From: Clostridium_AD sp036569345
Lineage (GTDB): Bacteria > Bacillota > Clostridia > Clostridiales > Clostridiaceae
Reading direction: 5' to 3'
Assembly: GCF_036569345.1 (NCBI RefSeq)
Contig: NZ_DATCQT010000134.1
Span: 1 to 64,000, forward strand
Length of the DNA stretch: 64,000 nucleotides
Below are positions 54,348 through 64,000 of this stretch, one piece after another; within the stretch, counting starts at the first letter, position 1, and each line of letters opens with the position of its first letter. Under the pieces are notes generated by a model that was given only the letters and a program-made list of their open reading frames with translations, did not search any database and was not told where the DNA came from. The position numbers were made by a program, and so were the translations under genes.

Positions 54348-55660
54348 ATGTGTAATAAAGATGAAAAGCAAATGAGTGTTAAGGATAAAAACAAATTAAC
54401 TTGGAAAACAACTATTTCAGCATCTATGGCAAATTACATTGATGCAGGTTCTATAGTTGCTGGAGCTGCAGGTTTATCACTTTGGACGAAATATCTTCAT
54501 ATGACTGATATGAAACTTGGATTATTAAGTGCTTTAAGTTCGAATGCTGTTTCCGCAGCCATTGGTGCGTTAATTGGTGGTTATATCTGCGATAAATATG
54601 GTCGTAAATTGGTTTATAATTGCTCTATGTTATTTTATATGTTCGGTATGTTATTTATTATCTTTTCACAGAATTTTGGAATGATGTTAACTGGATATAT
54701 AATCGTAGGATTATCAGTTGGTGCTGACATTCCAGCTTCTTGGACTACTATTGCTGAAGGGGCTCCTGCAAAAGAAAGGGCGAAGCATTGTGGTACAGCG
54801 CAACTTGCATGGTCAGCTGTCCAATTATTGTTTTGATTTTATCAGTAGCACTCGGAAATCTAGGATTACTTGGTAGTCGTATAGTTTTTGCACATTTATT
54901 TATAGTGGCTCTAATCACTTGGTTAATAAGAAGAACATTGCCAGAATCTGAGTCATGGCTCGTACAAAAAGAAAAAGAAAAACAACTTGCATCAAAAGGA
55001 CAATTTCAGAAAGTAACTATAAAAGATATATTAAAACCAGTAAATTTCAAATCAATATTGTTTTTGCTTGGTGTATATTTATTTTGGAACTTGGCAGCAG
55101 GTACAATGGGATTTTTCATGCCATTAATTTATCAAACAGTTGGTGGGGTTTCAGCACAAACAGCCAATTTACTTCAAGCAGTATTATTCGGCTTTACAGC
55201 TATCGGTACTTATTTCATTTTCATGAAACTTGGAGATAAAGTAAGCCGTAAAGGATTATATGCAGCAGCAGCTATAATGGCAATTGGTGCATGGTCAATA
55301 TTCTTATTACCAGCTTCAAGTATGAAACCAAGCATGCTTGTAATATTTGTTATTGTAAATGGACTTTCTTTTGGATTTGGTGCACAACCATTTTATCAAC
55401 TATGGGCTAGCGAACTTTTTCCAACAAAATATAGAGCTACTGCTCAAGGTGTAATGTTCTTTGTAGTACGTATCGCACTTGGTATATGGAGTTTTATTAT
55501 CCCAAGCATTATGAGCAAGTTTGGTTTCCAATTGGCGGCGGCATTCATGGTAGGGTTCCTAATAATTAGTGCAGTAATTGGTGTTGTATTTGCTCCCAAT
55601 ACTTCAGGGAGGACACTTGATGCAATTGAGAAAGAACGTTATGGTGATTTATCTGCATAA
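54348..55660 (+). pseudogene. MFS sugar transporter, frameshifted (probable rhamnose permease)
   Basis: Two frames join into one major-facilitator protein of about 437 residues and 12 helices. The first (54348-54836) ends just after GTAQLAWSAVQLLF. The second (from 54788) continues CPIIVLILSVALGNLG. Adding one G near 54819 gives WSAGPIIVLIL, as expected for the family, so a single base is missing. Motifs seen: GGYICDKYGRKLVY between helices 2 and 3, and PASWTTIAEGAPAKERAKH. It would carry rhamnose with protons. As written it is probably non-functional, unless this is a sequencing error or recoding. Confidence 0.85.
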
Positions 55661-55780
55661 CTGATGTAAAACTTTAAACACCATCACATATAAATTGTAA
55701 GACTAAAGTTATAAGGCTATAATAAATTTCTATGGCTATAATAAATAAAGGATTATAAAATAAAAAGTGATGGTGATAAT

Positions 55781-56779
55781 ATGAATATTAAAGAACTTGA
55801 TGAAAAATTAAAACAATTAAATGATATAGAAAAGGAAACATATATTTTATATAACACTGAAAAAAGCAAAGATAACAATATTAAACTTAAGGAACATTTT
55901 TCTAGTAAAGCAATAGATAAATTGTGGGTAATTAACAATAAGAAATTGATGAATACATCAGAAGTTATATCTATTCACAAACATGATAGATTTATAAGAT
56001 TTGACAAACACAAACATGATTATTTAGAAATGATGTTTGTTTATTCAGGAAGTATAAAACAAGAAATAGAAGGTGAAAAATTAGTAATAAATAAAGGAGA
56101 AATTTTATTATTAGATATGAATGTGGAACATAGTATAGAGATGGCAAGTGTTAATGATATCGCCATTAATGTATTAATAAAGAAAGAATTCTTTGATTGG
56201 GTTTTTATGAGTCAAATTGCTGATAATGATCTAATATCTAATTTTATTGTTGAAGCAATATATGGGAAAAATGAGTTTAAGCAATATATTCATTTTAAAA
56301 CATCTGAAAATGATAAAGTTTGTAATTTTATGATACAAATACTTATGGAATATTATGATAAAAAAAATGGTATGGAAACGGCTATTCGGGCTTATATAAT
56401 GCTCCTATTTAATGAATTGTTACGGGATTATAAAAAATATTTATCTAGTGAGATGGTTTCTAAAATTGAGTCTACAATATCTACGGAAATTCTAAATTAT
56501 ATTAATAGTAATTATAAGGATATAACACTCAAGGGTATGGCAGATCATTTTAGTTATAATCCTGATTATATAGGTAAATTAGTTAAGAAGATTATAGGAA
56601 AAACATTAACGGAACTTGTAAAAGAAAAGAAAATAAAGCAAGCAGAATATTTATTACAAAATACAAAGATGACAGTAATCGATGTGATTACTGAAATAGG
56701 CTATTCCAATGTGAGTTATTTTTATAGGCAATTTAAAGAGCAGGTGGGGATCACGCCTGATGAGTACAGAAGAAAATAA
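55781..56779 (+). CDS. AraC-family transcriptional regulator
   Basis: The protein has 332 residues. After a helical N-terminus, a cupin-like sensor domain (about 80-170, HKHDYLEMMFVYSG) precedes two helix-turn-helix units (about 235-330) ending with the AraC signature EIGYSNVSYFYRQFKEQVGITPDEYRRK. Its position between transporter and rhaB points to control of rhamnose genes, similar in role to RhaR/RhaS. The site is GGTGAT at moderate strength. AGA-rich codons, unlike rhaM. Confidence 0.88.
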   Translation: MNIKELDEKLKQLNDIEKETYILYNTEKSKDNNIKLKEHFSSKAIDKLWVINNKKLMNTSEVISIHKHDRFIRFDKHKHDYLEMMFVYSGSIKQEIEGEKLVINKGEILLLDMNVEHSIEMASVNDIAINVLIKKEFFDWVFMSQIADNDLISNFIVEAIYGKNEFKQYIHFKTSENDKVCNFMIQILMEYYDKKNGMETAIRAYIMLLFNELLRDYKKYLSSEMVSKIESTISTEILNYINSNYKDITLKGMADHFSYNPDYIGKLVKKIIGKTLTELVKEKKIKQAEYLLQNTKMTVIDVITEIGYSNVSYFYRQFKEQVGITPDEYRRK

Positions 56780-56929
56780 TAAATATCTTAAAGGATACAT
56801 TTGCATATTAGGACAGTGTGATTGTCGTTATAGGACCTAGAAGTTATCAGGCTATTAAATTACAATATGGGTTATAGACATTCTTATGAAAAGAATAGTA
56901 GACGTTTGCAAAAGAATGGGAGGTAAGCT

Positions 56930-58339
56930 ATGGAATACTATTTAGCCATTGATATTGGTGCTTCTAGTGGAAGGCATATATTAGGCTCTGTGGAAAATGG
57001 GAAATTAAAATTAGAAGAGATATATAGATTTGAAAATGGAATTAGTAAAGTAGCAGATGAATATTGTTGGAATATTGATTTGTTATTTGAAAATATAAAA
57101 ATAGGAATAAAAAAATGCGCCCAGTTAGGAAAAATTCCGAGAAGTATAGGAATAGATACTTGGGCAGTAGATTTTGTGCTACTTGATGAAAATGATGATA
57201 TTTTGGGTAATGCTGTATCTTATAGAGATGATAGAACAGAAGGAATGATGGAAGAAGTATTTAAGATTATTCCAAAAGATATGATGTATTTTTATACAGG
57301 AATTCAGTTCCAAAGATTCAATACTATATATCAATTACTAGCCATTAAGAAAAAAAATCCAGAGATTTTAGATAAAGCAAAGACTTTCTTAATGATTCCT
57401 GATTATCTAAATTTCTTGCTTACAGGAGAAAAAGTTAATGAGTATACTAATGCAACAACAACCCAATTAGTAAATTCTTTTGATAGAACATGGGACCCAA
57501 AAATTTTAGATGATTTAGGAATTAAAAAGGACATTTTCCAGGAAATAAAATTGCCTAAAACTAATCTTGGCTGTCTTCGATACGAATTAGTTAAAGAGTT
57601 TGGATTTGACATAGAAGTTATACTTCCTGCGACTCATGATACTGGTTCCGCATTTATATCATCAGTATGTAATGATAGTGATAGTATTTTCTTAAGCTCA
57701 GGCACATGGTCATTGATTGGTCTTGAAAATAGATTTCCACTATGCGTACCACAAACTATGGAATACAATTTCACGAATGAAGGCGGTATAGATTATAGAT
57801 TTAGATTTTTAAAAAACATTATGGGACTTTGGATTATTCAAGAGGTTGCAAGAAATCTTGAAAATAAATATTCTTTTGGAGAATTAGTAACTTTAGCAAG
57901 AGAAAAGAAGAATTTTTCTTCAATAATAGATGTTAATGATGAAAGATTTTTAAAACCAACTAATATGATAAAGGAAATAAAGGATTATTGCAGATCAAAT
58001 AATCAAAAGATTCCAGATGGAGTTGGAGAAATAGCAATGTGTGTATTTAATAGTTTAGCTCATTGTTATAAAAAAGCTGTTTTAAACATTGAAGAGATAT
58101 TTGATAAAAAATTCAAGAGAATAAATATTTTCGGTGGAGGATGTCAAAATGATTTTCTTAATGAATTAGTTGCAGGCGTTACTGGAAAAGAAGTAATAGC
58201 TGGACCAATTGAAGCAACAGCAATAGGAAATATTGTAGCCCAACTTCTAAGTAAAAACGTTTTTAAAGACTTAGGACAAGCAAGGCGAGCTATTAAAGAA
58301 TCCTTTGATATTAATATATTTAAACCTAATGGAAATTAA
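56930..58339 (+). CDS. rhaB: L-rhamnulokinase
   Basis: The protein has 469 residues, FGGY kinase family. It phosphorylates L-rhamnulose with ATP. Seen: DIGASSGRHI (phosphate loop) at the N-terminus, GIDTWAVDF, FQRFNTIYQL, DTGSAF and GGGCQND in the ATP domain. Length and motifs are of RhaB, not fuculokinase or xylulokinase. GGGAGG precedes the ATG. It opens the AGA-rich part of the rhamnose group. Confidence 0.94.
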   Translation: MEYYLAIDIGASSGRHILGSVENGKLKLEEIYRFENGISKVADEYCWNIDLLFENIKIGIKKCAQLGKIPRSIGIDTWAVDFVLLDENDDILGNAVSYRDDRTEGMMEEVFKIIPKDMMYFYTGIQFQRFNTIYQLLAIKKKNPEILDKAKTFLMIPDYLNFLLTGEKVNEYTNATTTQLVNSFDRTWDPKILDDLGIKKDIFQEIKLPKTNLGCLRYELVKEFGFDIEVILPATHDTGSAFISSVCNDSDSIFLSSGTWSLIGLENRFPLCVPQTMEYNFTNEGGIDYRFRFLKNIMGLWIIQEVARNLENKYSFGELVTLAREKKNFSSIIDVNDERFLKPTNMIKEIKDYCRSNNQKIPDGVGEIAMCVFNSLAHCYKKAVLNIEEIFDKKFKRINIFGGGCQNDFLNELVAGVTGKEVIAGPIEATAIGNIVAQLLSKNVFKDLGQARRAIKESFDINIFKPNGN

Positions 58340-58389
58340 ATATTTCCTAATAAAGATTAAAGATTAAAATTTATAGGGAGGTTACATAA

Positions 58390-59646
58390 ATGAATATTAA
58401 AGAAAAGTATGAGATGTCTAAAAAAGAATATGAAAGATGGGGATTAGATGTAGATAAAATTTTAGAACAACTTAATAAGGTGAAAATATCAGTTCACTGT
58501 TGGCAGGGTGATGATATAACTGGTTTTGAAATTAATAAAAATGAATTATCAGGTGGAATAGCTTCAACTGGTAATTATCCAGGAAAGGCTAGAAATGGAG
58601 AAGAATTAAGAAAAGATCTAGATAAAGCTTTAAGCTTAATTCCAGGAAAACACAAAATAAATCTTCATGCTATATATGCTGAAACTAATGGACAAGTAGT
58701 TGAAAGAGATGAACTGAAACCAGAGCATTTTAAAAAGTGGGTAGACTGGGCAAAGAAAAATGAATTAGGTCTTGATTTTAATCCAACAATATTTTCACAT
58801 CCAAAAGCTGCAGATGGATTAACTCTATCTAGTCCAGATAAAGAAATAAGAGATTTCTGGATAAGGCATTGTAAGGTATCAAGAAAGATTGGAGAATACT
58901 TTGGACGCGAACTTGGACAAACTTGTTTAACAAATGTATGGATCCCAGATGGATACAAAGATATTCCTAGTGATAGAATGGGACCTAGAAGAAGGCTTAA
59001 AGAATCTTTAGATGAAATATTTAAAGAGAAAATTGATAAAAAATACAACCTAGATTGTGTTGAATCAAAGGTATTTGGATTAGGTGCAGAAGCTTATACT
59101 GTAGGTTCAAGTGAATTTTACATAAGTTATGCAGCTCGAAATAATTTATTGTCATTAATGGATACGGGACATTATCATCCGACAGAAGTTGTTTCAGATA
59201 AACTCTCAGCAATGTTATTATTTAATGAAAAAGTAGCACTTCATATAAGCAGACCTGTAAGATGGGATTCTGATCATGTTATACTTTTAGATGATGAGCT
59301 TAAAGAATTATCAAAAGAAATTGTAAGAAATGATGCATTGGACAGAGTAATTATTGGACTTGATTTCTTTGATGCAAGTATTAATAGAATAGCAGCATGG
59401 ACAATAGGAACAAGAAATATGATAAAGGCATTACTCAGTGCGATGCTCACCCCTAATGAAAAATTAAAAGAATTACAAGACACAGGAAATTTTACAGAAA
59501 GATTAGCTTTGATGGAAGAGTTCAAAACTTATCCAATGGGCGATATTTGGAATTACTATTGTGAAAAGAATAATGTTCCAGTAGCTGAAAAATGGCTTGA
59601 TGTTGTTAAGGACTATGAAAAAATTGAATTATCAAAAAGAAAGTAG
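58390..59646 (+). CDS. rhaA: L-rhamnose isomerase
   Basis: The protein has 418 residues. A TIM-barrel enzyme that converts L-rhamnose to L-rhamnulose with Mn or Zn. Family marks: VHCWQGDDITGFE, ASTGNYPGKARN, LDFNPTIFSHP, DTGHYHPTE and IGLDFFDASINRIAAWTIG. A full-length enzyme with GGGAGG and a normal ATG. Its gene follows rhaB by 50 bases and precedes rhaD by ten. Confidence 0.96.
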   Translation: MNIKEKYEMSKKEYERWGLDVDKILEQLNKVKISVHCWQGDDITGFEINKNELSGGIASTGNYPGKARNGEELRKDLDKALSLIPGKHKINLHAIYAETNGQVVERDELKPEHFKKWVDWAKKNELGLDFNPTIFSHPKAADGLTLSSPDKEIRDFWIRHCKVSRKIGEYFGRELGQTCLTNVWIPDGYKDIPSDRMGPRRRLKESLDEIFKEKIDKKYNLDCVESKVFGLGAEAYTVGSSEFYISYAARNNLLSLMDTGHYHPTEVVSDKLSAMLLFNEKVALHISRPVRWDSDHVILLDDELKELSKEIVRNDALDRVIIGLDFFDASINRIAAWTIGTRNMIKALLSAMLTPNEKLKELQDTGNFTERLALMEEFKTYPMGDIWNYYCEKNNVPVAEKWLDVVKDYEKIELSKRK

Positions 59647-59655
59647 GAGATTATA

Positions 59656-60474
59656 ATGGCAATAGAAGATATGAAATTTGTACAAAACTTTAAGAAAATT
59701 ACTAATGATGCATGGCTTAAAGGCTGGCATGAAAGAAACGGTGGAAACATAACTTACAGATTAACAGAGGATGAAGTATCAGCAATTAAAGGATTTATAA
59801 AAGAAGATTCAGCATACACCCCAATTGGAGTAACTGTTAAAAATTTAGCTAATGAATATTTTTTAGTAACTGGAAGTGGAAAATTCATAAGAAACATGAG
59901 CGTTTGTTTAGAAGAAAATGCAGGAATAGTTAAGGTTGATGAAAAAGGTGAAAACTACAAAATAGTTTGGGGACTAATAAACGGAGCAAGACCAACGAGT
60001 GAAATAATTTCGCATTTAATGAGTCATTCAATAAAGAAAGAAAAAACAAATGGAGCATATAGAGTTATAATGCATTCACATACTACAAACACTATAGCTT
60101 TAACATTCGTATTACCACTTGAGGGCAAGGTATTTACTAGGCAGTTGTGGGAAATGGCAACAGAATGTCCAGTAGTATTTCCAGGAGGTATTGGCGTAGT
60201 TCCATGGATGGTTCCAGGTGGAGCTCCAATTGCAGAAGAAACTGGTAAATTAATGAATGATCACGATGTTGTAATTTGGGCACATCATGGTATGTTCTGT
60301 GCTGGTGAAACTTTAGACTTAACTTTTGGACTTATGGATACAGTAGAAAAATCAGCTGAAATTTTAGTTAAAGTATTATCTATGGGAGGAAAGAAGCAAA
60401 CAATAACTTCTCAAAACTTTAGAGATTTAGCAAAAGATTTTAATGTCAGCATCTCAGAAGACTATTTAGGTTAA
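59656..60474 (+). CDS. rhaD: Rhamnulose-1-phosphate aldolase
   Basis: The protein has 272 residues, class II aldolase. It splits L-rhamnulose 1-phosphate into dihydroxyacetone phosphate and L-lactaldehyde. Zn ligands are the His pair in MHSHTTN and the third His in WAHHGMFCAGE; the N-terminus has GWHERNGGNITYRL, typical of RhaD. The ribosome binding site is AGGAG at ten bases. Directly downstream lies a short match to the dispersed repeat. Confidence 0.93.
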   Translation: MAIEDMKFVQNFKKITNDAWLKGWHERNGGNITYRLTEDEVSAIKGFIKEDSAYTPIGVTVKNLANEYFLVTGSGKFIRNMSVCLEENAGIVKVDEKGENYKIVWGLINGARPTSEIISHLMSHSIKKEKTNGAYRVIMHSHTTNTIALTFVLPLEGKVFTRQLWEMATECPVVFPGGIGVVPWMVPGGAPIAEETGKLMNDHDVVIWAHHGMFCAGETLDLTFGLMDTVEKSAEILVKVLSMGGKKQTITSQNFRDLAKDFNVSISEDYLG

Positions 60475-60492
60475 AGACATTTCAGAAGGTAA
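60475..60492 (+). repeat. Short remnant of the dispersed inverted-repeat element
   Basis: GACATTTCAGAAGG here (60478-60491) equals the left arm of the element at 48752-48765. No matching right arm follows, so it is a solo end between rhaD and fucO. Confidence 0.5.
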
Positions 60493-60556
60493 ATAGTCCG
60501 ATGATGATGAGTTAATAATTTTTTAAAAGATTGGATTCTAAAGGAGAGTGATTATT

Positions 60557-61711
60557 ATGGCAAATAGAATGATTTTGAATGAGACAAGCTATATAGGAGC
60601 AGGAGCAATTTCTAATATTATTTCAGAAGCTAAAATAAGAGGATATAAAAAAGCTTTAGTTGTAACTGACAAAGACTTAATAAAATTCAATGTAGCTTCT
60701 AAGGTAACGAATTTACTAAAAGGAAATAATCTGGATTTTGAAATTTTTGATAATGTAAAAGCCAATCCTACTATAAATGTAGTAAAAAGCGGTATAGAAA
60801 AATTTAAAGAATGTTGTGCAGACTATTTAGTTGCAATAGGTGGAGGTTCATCAATTGATACTGCAAAGGCTATTGGAATTATTATAAACAATCCTGAATT
60901 TTCAGACGTTAGAAGTCTTGAAGGTACAGTTTCAACTAAAAATAAATGTGTACCTATTATTGCGGTGCCAACAACTGCAGGAACAGCAGCAGAAGTTACA
61001 ATTAATTATGTAATTACAGATGAAGAAAAAAAACGTAAATTTGTATGTGTAGATCCACATGATATTCCTGTCATAGCAGTTGTTGATTCAGAAATGATGT
61101 CATCAATGCCAAAGGGATTAACAGCAGCAACTGGTATGGATGCTTTAACTCATGCTATTGAAGGATATATTACGAAAGGTGCTTGGGAATTAACAGATAC
61201 TCTTCACTTAAAAGCTATTGAAATTATAGCGCGCTCACTTAGAAGTGCAGTAGCAAATGAACCTGCGGGAAGAGAAGATATGGCACTTGGACAATATATG
61301 GCAGGTATGAGCTTTAGCAATGTAGGTCTTGGACTTGTTCATGGAATGGCACATCCACTTGGAGCTTTCTATGATACTCCACATGGAATTGCTAATGCAG
61401 TGATTCTACCATATGTTATGGAATATAATGCAGAATCTACTGGAGAAAAATACAGAGAAATAGCACGCGCTATGAAAGTTAGTGGCGTAGACGACATGTC
61501 TCAAGATGAATATAGAAAAGCAGCTATTGATATAGTTAAAAAGCTTTCACAAGATGTTGGAATTCCAAAGATATTAAGAGAAATTGGAGTAAAGGAAGAG
61601 GATTTAGTAGCACTTGCAGAATCTGCTATGGCAGATGCTTGTACTCCCGGAAATCCAAAAGATTCTAGTGTTAAAGATATATTAGAGATTTATAAAAAGG
61701 CTTTTAAATAA
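60557..61711 (+). CDS. fucO: Lactaldehyde reductase, iron-dependent alcohol dehydrogenase
   Basis: The protein has 384 residues, type III Fe-ADH. It reduces L-lactaldehyde from RhaD to L-1,2-propanediol and reoxidises NADH. Seen: AIGGGSSIDTAKA (NAD), DALTHAIEGY and GMAHPLGAFYDTPHGIANA, which holds two His ligands for iron. An in-frame GTG lies at 60548, but AAGGAGAGTG fits ATG 60557 better. It ends the rhamnose group with a terminator. Confidence 0.92.
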   Translation: MANRMILNETSYIGAGAISNIISEAKIRGYKKALVVTDKDLIKFNVASKVTNLLKGNNLDFEIFDNVKANPTINVVKSGIEKFKECCADYLVAIGGGSSIDTAKAIGIIINNPEFSDVRSLEGTVSTKNKCVPIIAVPTTAGTAAEVTINYVITDEEKKRKFVCVDPHDIPVIAVVDSEMMSSMPKGLTAATGMDALTHAIEGYITKGAWELTDTLHLKAIEIIARSLRSAVANEPAGREDMALGQYMAGMSFSNVGLGLVHGMAHPLGAFYDTPHGIANAVILPYVMEYNAESTGEKYREIARAMKVSGVDDMSQDEYRKAAIDIVKKLSQDVGIPKILREIGVKEEDLVALAESAMADACTPGNPKDSSVKDILEIYKKAFK

Positions 61712-61773
61712 AATTACTTTATTAAAAAAAATTTATGTTATTTGAGAAGTTGAAAATAAATAATAAATTTTTA

Positions 61774-61800
61774 AAGGGAAGTCACAAAGTGGCTTCCCTT
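61774..61800 (+). terminator. Terminator of the rhamnose genes
   Basis: AAGGGAAGTCAC pairs with GTGGCTTCCCTT (one G-U) with loop AAA. Strong GC-rich core, short T-run. Confidence 0.8.
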
Positions 61801-61880
61801 AATCTACGTTTTAAAACATTCTAATTATATTCTACATCGCCGGGTAAAATCTGATATTAAAAAATAATATTCTATTGGAT

Positions 61881-61955
61881 AGTGTATTAATAAAAGTGTA
61901 TTATAATAGGTAAGATATAAATATATAAAAAAAGTGTTGTTATTAAGTGTATTAA
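61881..61955 (+). promoter_or_regulatory. Three AAGTGTATTA-type sites before the second levR
   Basis: AGTGTATTAA at 61881-61890, AAGTGTATTA at 61894-61903 and AAGTGTATTAA at 61945-61955. A TATAAT (61902-61907) overlaps the second. The same unit is tandemly repeated before the first levR. Confidence 0.55.
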
Positions 61956-62007
61956 AATATCTAAACATAATAAAACACAATAATTTATTATAAATGAGGC
62001 GAAATAT

Positions 62008-64000
62008 ATGAAGAGGATTGAAAAGATATATAGCTATATGGTTGAACAATCTAAAGAACTTAATTTAGAAGATATTAAGTCAGGGAGAGGTTTTAGTGCT
62101 TCAGAGATAGCAAAAGCTCTATCTATGATGAGGAACAATGTAAGTCTTGAACTAAACAATCTACTTAGATTTGATAAGATAATAAAGATAAAAGGTAGGC
62201 CTGTCCTATTTTTGGATAGAGATGTCACAGAGAGACTTTTAGGATACAAGCTACAGCCTGGTCCCCTAGAATTAGAAAGTTTAAATCAACTTATAGTAGA
62301 TGAAAATACTGAAGAGGTAGAAAAGAATCCTTTTGACAGTCTTATAGGTTATAATACCAGCCTAAGAACTCACATTGAGCAAGCGAAAGCAGCAGTACTT
62401 TATCCACCTAATGGTCTTAATACACTTATAGTGGGGCCTACTGGAGTGGGTAAAACACTATTTGCAAATATGATGTATAAATATGCAATCTATGTTAAAA
62501 GATTAGACGCTAAGGCTCCTTTCGTACTATTTAATTGTGCAGACTACTATAATAATCCACAGCTTTTATTATCACATATGTTTGGTCATATAAAAGGTGC
62601 TTTTACAGGAGCAGATGTAGAAAAAGAAGGTCTTGTAGCAAAGGCTAATGGAGGTATACTATTCCTAGACGAAATTCATAGACTCCCACCTGAGGGCCAG
62701 GAAATGATTTTCTATTTTATAGATACCGGAAGCTATAATAAACTTGGTGAAACGGAAAGAAACAGAAAATCTACTGTACTTATTATAGGGGCAACCACAG
62801 AAAACCCTGCATCATCACTCTTAAAAACATTTGTACGTAGAATTCCTATTGTTATATCTCTTCCATCACTAGAAGAACGACCTGGTAAGGATAAATTAGA
62901 TATAATGAAGTTTCTTTTAACAAATGAGGCGCATAGAGTAAATAAACCAATAAAGGTAGACTCGGAAGCTGTAAAGGCAATTATAGGGAGTGTCTCCTAT
63001 GGAAATATTGGTCAGATGAAATCTAATATACAATTGGTGTGTGCTACTGGATTTCTAAACAGTATAAACAATAAAGATTTTATTGATATTGATTTCGAAT
63101 CATTACCATCAGATATAAAAAATGGTTTATTCTCATTGGGTAGTAAGAAAATGGAGACAGAGGAGCTATCTAAATTCTTTGACAATCAGATGGTGGTGTT
63201 ACCGCAGGGATATAAAGTCCTCTCAGAAGAGGATTCTTATGAGCCAACTTTTAATTTATATAAAATAATTGAAGATAAGGCTGCTATTTTAAAGGATGAA
63301 GGTGCAGATGATGAATATATAAAGAAATTCATTACAACTGATATTAATATTCATCTTAAAAGTTTTTATAAAAAAAGCAAAAATAGCGCTCATGGCAGAG
63401 AAAAAATCCTTAAGTTAGTAAATGAAGATACCCTTCAATTTGCAGAGCAAGTAAGAGAGCTTGTTGAATCAGAGCTTAAAAGAAAGTTTAATGAAAGGTT
63501 TCTATATGCTTTTAGCCTTCACTTAAGTGCATTTTTAAAAAGAATAGAGAGCAGGCGTAGACTTCAATATACTAATATTAAAAATATAATTAATGATAAA
63601 CCTCAAGAATTTAATATATCACTTAAAATAAAAGACCTTATTGAGAAAAAATATAATATTATAGTACCGGAGATGGAAGTAATTTACCTAACACTTTTAA
63701 TTAGTTCTATTCAAGAAGAACAAAACAATGAAAGAGTAGCCGTAATAGTTGCGCTACATGGTAGTAGCAGTGCGAGTTCTATGGTTAATGTAGCTAGAAA
63801 TCTATTAGGCGAGGGAGTAGTTGAAAGCATAGATATGCCCCTTGATGTAGGACCGCAAAGGGTGCTTAAGGATATAATACAAAAGGTAAATGAAATCGAT
63901 ATGGGCCGTGGAGTGCTTTTACTTGTAGATATGGGATCCTTAACAAGTTTTGATACTATAATAACGCTAAAAACAGGTATAAGAGTTAAGACTATTGATA
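62008..64000 (+). CDS. levR: LevR-type sigma-54 activator, intact paralogue (3' end beyond window)
   Basis: The frame is open for 664 codons to the right edge. ATG 62008 has GAGGCG upstream. Same order as the split copy: N-terminal HTH-like region; AAA+ core with G143PTGVGKT and GAFTGA at 197-202; then PRD (FLYAFSLHLSAFL) and an EIIA-Man-like domain (AVIVALHGSS) near the end. Glu480 is present where the other copy has a stop. It probably controls another sigma-54 PTS operon to the right. Very similar over the AAA+ core to the first copy, so they arose by duplication or shared ancestry. Confidence 0.9.
   Translation, partial: MKRIEKIYSYMVEQSKELNLEDIKSGRGFSASEIAKALSMMRNNVSLELNNLLRFDKIIKIKGRPVLFLDRDVTERLLGYKLQPGPLELESLNQLIVDENTEEVEKNPFDSLIGYNTSLRTHIEQAKAAVLYPPNGLNTLIVGPTGVGKTLFANMMYKYAIYVKRLDAKAPFVLFNCADYYNNPQLLLSHMFGHIKGAFTGADVEKEGLVAKANGGILFLDEIHRLPPEGQEMIFYFIDTGSYNKLGETERNRKSTVLIIGATTENPASSLLKTFVRRIPIVISLPSLEERPGKDKLDIMKFLLTNEAHRVNKPIKVDSEAVKAIIGSVSYGNIGQMKSNIQLVCATGFLNSINNKDFIDIDFESLPSDIKNGLFSLGSKKMETEELSKFFDNQMVVLPQGYKVLSEEDSYEPTFNLYKIIEDKAAILKDEGADDEYIKKFITTDINIHLKSFYKKSKNSAHGREKILKLVNEDTLQFAEQVRELVESELKRKFNERFLYAFSLHLSAFLKRIESRRRLQYTNIKNIINDKPQEFNISLKIKDLIEKKYNIIVPEMEVIYLTLLISSIQEEQNNERVAVIVALHGSSSASSMVNVARNLLGEGVVESIDMPLDVGPQRVLKDIIQKVNEIDMGRGVLLLVDMGSLTSFDTIITLKTGIRVKTID

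Noticed and set aside
61825..62049. 74-codon minus-strand frame before the second levR
   Set aside because: It covers the repeated AAGTGTATTA sites and the levR start and shows no coding signal.

Overview
This window is a chromosome segment of a low-GC anaerobic Firmicute, most likely a Clostridium sensu stricto relative. The signs are roughly 30% GC, AGA-rich arginine use, GGAGG-type ribosome binding sites, an rseC-rnfCDGEAB operon in clostridial order, and an AmmeMemoRadiSam pair. No plasmid, phage or complete IS gene is present.

Layout. 0.2-2.6 kb: amrA (LigB-like domain fused to AMMECR1) and amrS (radical SAM), translationally overlapped. 3.2-8.8 kb: the complete Rnf ferredoxin:NAD oxidoreductase operon behind a good promoter and ended by a strong terminator. 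8.8-19.4 kb: single genes, namely a HEAT-repeat/RNA-methyltransferase-like protein, a nitroreductase, tRNA-Lys(CUU), a secreted subtilase with two C-terminal beta domains, a 2-hydroxyacid dehydrogenase, a long SPFH/flotillin-like protein, a Nudix hydrolase, a small unknown protein apparently starting at ATA, and a lysozyme-like protein. 19.7-41.4 kb: a secreted M16 metalloprotease, a giant pseudokinase-AAA-TPR-GAF-GGDEF regulator, a SWIM-SNF2 helicase, a DUF2383-like four-helix protein, a TPR protein, an Old Yellow Enzyme (apparent ATT start), a lipoprotein, a DEAD-box helicase, a CNNM/CBS membrane protein, and a 7TMR-DISM hybrid kinase with two kinase cores and one receiver.

41.5-50 kb is an accessory locus. 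A LevR-type sigma-54 activator is cut in two by an in-frame stop at codon 480. It is followed by a mannose-family PTS operon (EIIB, a decayed EIIB, EIIAB, EIIC, EIID, DUF956) with a textbook -24/-12 promoter and upstream motifs related to a nine-base motif repeated in tandem in front of levR. From EIIAB to DUF956 the codon use changes to CGT-rich, lactic-acid-bacteria-like. An exact 28-base direct repeat brackets the whole locus. Within it lie a Cof-type phosphatase fragment and a MITE-like dispersed repeat.

50-53.7 kb: a DUF2156 protein, a GNAT acetyltransferase, a 58-residue small ORF and an APC permease. 54-61.7 kb: an L-rhamnose locus, rhaM, an MFS sugar transporter broken by a one-base frameshift, an AraC regulator, rhaB, rhaA, rhaD and a fucO-like lactaldehyde reductase. 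Together these convert rhamnose to dihydroxyacetone phosphate and 1,2-propanediol. 62-64 kb: a second, intact LevR paralogue runs off the right edge, so a second sigma-54 PTS operon probably lies beyond it.

The most notable points are the LevR/sigma-54/PTS island with its split regulator and flanking repeats, the two apparent non-AUG starts (ATA, ATT) with ideal ribosome binding sites, the frameshifted rhamnose transporter, and the giant multi-domain diguanylate cyclase. Functions are assigned by family recognition from the translated sequence; no database search was run.
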